From positions 1 to 35,486 of the forward strand of contig JAQIWT010000106.1 of assembly GCA_034696485.1 (NCBI GenBank): DNA of 35,486 bases, read 5' to 3'. Shown here piece after piece: positions 34,181-35,486 of the stretch. The stretch comes from Isohypsibius dastychi (Eukaryota > Tardigrada > Eutardigrada > Parachela > Isohypsibiidae). Each line of letters opens with the position of its first letter. Position 1 is the first letter of the stretch. The notes under the pieces are model-generated. The model saw nothing but the letters and a program-made list of their open reading frames with translations, was not told the DNA's origin and made no database searches. The position numbers and the translations under genes are program-made.

Positions 34181-34554
34181 CGTAAACTGGGAAACGGAAT
34201 TTTCGATCGCGGATGCAGCCGCACCTATTAATTAAGATTTAATGACAGGTTTTCATCATTCAATATCTCAAATCCGGAACTATTTCAATCCGATTTTTTC
34301 GTCCAGTTAACCCTCAAATGCGGAAAAGAAAAGATTCGAAACCAAAGTATTTATTGTTCATTTCAATTCACAACGGGCCATCGAAAGGTCAATATCGTAC
34401 AAACGGAACAAACTAAGACTTGCTACAAAACCAACTTTTATCCATACATGCCACAATCCGGTTCGGGTAACACTGACATTTATCGCATAAAAATCTCTGT
34501 AATTTGGCTACATTTCCATTCCGAACAAGTTACTTCCGGGCGTTTCTGAACCGA
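34181..34554. other. Intergenic region between the hAT element and akirin
   Basis: About 370 bases that should be mainly the akirin 3' UTR. The reverse-strand AATAAA lies at 34350-34355. Nothing else is recognised. Confidence 0.55.
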
Positions 34555-34916
34555 CTAACCAATATAGGCCATATCCATTCCATCAGCTTGAGAAGGACCT
34601 TGCATACTGGGAAGCTGGAGCTGGTCTTGAGCAAACTGGATAAAAGATTGATATTGTTCAGCAAGTTTCTCCTGAAGAGCAGCATCATATTCTTGTTTCA
34701 AGTTGTTATCCAGATTCAAAATTTCATGTCGGCATAACTCGAAGGCTTCCTCCAAAGTGAAACGGCCTTCATGGTCAGATGAGGAAGAAGTGGGTTCTAT
34801 GTGGTCAGCGGAATGAGCGCTTTGAGCAACCTTATCTGAGATGTGGGTGCTGGCTTCAGATAGCACGCGCGAAGGTGAAGGCGGTTTCGAGCGATGAGAA
34901 TTCGGAGTTGAACGAC
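34555..34916 (-). CDS. Akirin, last exon (5' exons outside the window)
   Basis: Akirins are small nuclear proteins that link transcription factors to SWI/SNF and, in vertebrates, help proteasome import. The exon starts after TTTTTTGCAG with two bases of phase and codes for 120 residues. The conserved C-terminal akirin helix is clear: FTLEEAFELCRHEIL, LKQEYDAALQEKLAEQYQSF, IQFAQDQL (human FTLRQVGIICERLLKDYEDK, and KLAEQYESFVKFTHDQI). The protein ends in MAYIG rather than the SYVS of vertebrate akirins, after a short Gln/Pro-rich insert. Upstream is a Ser/Pro-rich stretch as in the family. The N-terminal exon with the basic nuclear localisation motif is not found in the remaining window and must lie to the right. 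Confidence 0.88.
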
Positions 34917-35444
34917 CTGCAAAAAATTAAAAAGTTAACAGAATGAAAAAGTGTCTTGAGGAAAACATGAAAACCCTCGGTAATGCCGAGACCATAAGGT
35001 GTGAACCAAAATAAAACTCTAGAGCAGCACCACAGTCACTTTTTCCAACCGGAAGTAGGTTCAAAATCTTGTGGGGTAGAATGGTTTTCAGTTGTCTGAT
35101 ATTTTTTCGCAATATTTAATCAACTAAATTGAATAACTCTGTCATCCAATTACGTTACGAGTACTTGTAAAGGCGAAAAAATTAACTAAGTCAAGAATTC
35201 TTGAAAACAGATAGATAACATCCTGGGTTAATACCCTGTTCAAAACAAAGCGCATATCGTCAATTCGTTTTCAGAACCAGAGTTTCACGATTTTAATCAA
35301 GAGAACGCTTATACAGAATTTTCTCCACCAACCAAAGAAGAAACACAGTTCAAATAATCCATCAAAATGTTGACCCTCAAATTCGGAAGTCCAGTTTTAT
35401 TCAACAATTTCAAATATACCTGCAAAAAACCTCGAGGTCTTTTG
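34917..35444 (-). other. Probable akirin intron
   Basis: The sequence upstream of the akirin exon on its strand is AT-rich, contains no recognisable akirin N-terminus, and is best read as an intron running beyond the window. Confidence 0.5.
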
Positions 35445-35478
35445 ATATTAGGGAGAACCTCGAGGTTCTCCCAAATAT
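35445..35478. repeat. 34-bp near-perfect palindrome at the right edge
   Basis: The arms pair over 17 bases each with one mismatch (A450/A473), centred on CCTCGAGG at 35461/35462: ATATTAGGGAGAACCTC and its reverse complement. A second ACCTCGAGGT core lies 28 bp to the left (35429-35438). It could be the end of an inverted-repeat transposon or a foldback; the window stops 8 bases later. Confidence 0.75.
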
Positions 35479-35486
35479 AATGTCCC

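Noticed and set aside
1-35486. CRISPR arrays, bacterial operons, tRNA or rRNA genes
   Set aside because: No regular spaced repeats, no Shine-Dalgarno-led ORFs, and no cloverleaf or conserved rRNA segment was found when scanning both strands by eye.

Overview
The window is nuclear DNA of an animal. Every recognisable gene is a split eukaryotic gene, and nothing in it looks bacterial. The families present (TAF2, an AF4/FMR2 protein, RRP7A, KDM4, TRMU, WDR20, USP10, an LRAT-domain protein, the Brahma/BRG1 ATPase and akirin) point to a metazoan. Genes are compact (a few hundred bases apart), most introns are short, and most acceptors read TTTTCAG or close to it. One gene has a strong acceptor just 8 nt before its start codon. 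This fits a small-genome invertebrate, perhaps an ecdysozoan such as a nematode or tardigrade, but I cannot fix the phylum from the sequence alone.

Layout. 1-6720, plus strand: the 3' part of TAF2, then a complete AFF (super elongation complex scaffold) gene. 7030-11716, minus strand: RRP7A and, upstream of it, a KDM4 histone demethylase. 12306-20965, plus strand: TRMU, WDR20 and USP10; a two-exon gene for a small secreted protein lies antisense inside the last USP10 intron. 21477-22403, minus: an LRAT/H-REV107-like protein. 23279-30617, plus: the SWI/SNF ATPase (SMARCA2/4, Brahma). 30873-34180: a hAT DNA transposon with terminal inverted repeats, mirrored subterminal repeats and an eight-exon transposase gene with an open frame. 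34555-34916, minus: the last exon of akirin. The right edge carries a 34-bp near-perfect palindrome.

All complete gene models were assembled by hand from splice junctions, and in each the exon phases close without a frameshift: AFF 1017 aa, RRP7A 265, KDM4 428, TRMU 399, WDR20 515, USP10 475, LRAT-like 246, BRM/BRG1 1546, hAT transposase 734, nested secreted protein 91.

Functional themes. Five genes act in Pol II transcription or chromatin: TAF2 (TFIID), AFF (P-TEFb/ENL scaffold), KDM4, BRM/BRG1 and akirin, a known SWI/SNF partner that lies tail-to-tail with the BRM gene. WDR20 and USP10 are adjacent; WDR20 is known as an activator of other USPs. TRMU acts in tRNA thiolation and RRP7A in ribosome assembly. 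I see no wholly new multi-gene system. The most interesting items are the hAT element (including a 31-nt intron and an altered third catalytic residue), the nested secreted gene, the LRAT protein with an N-myristoylation signal, and the right-edge palindrome.
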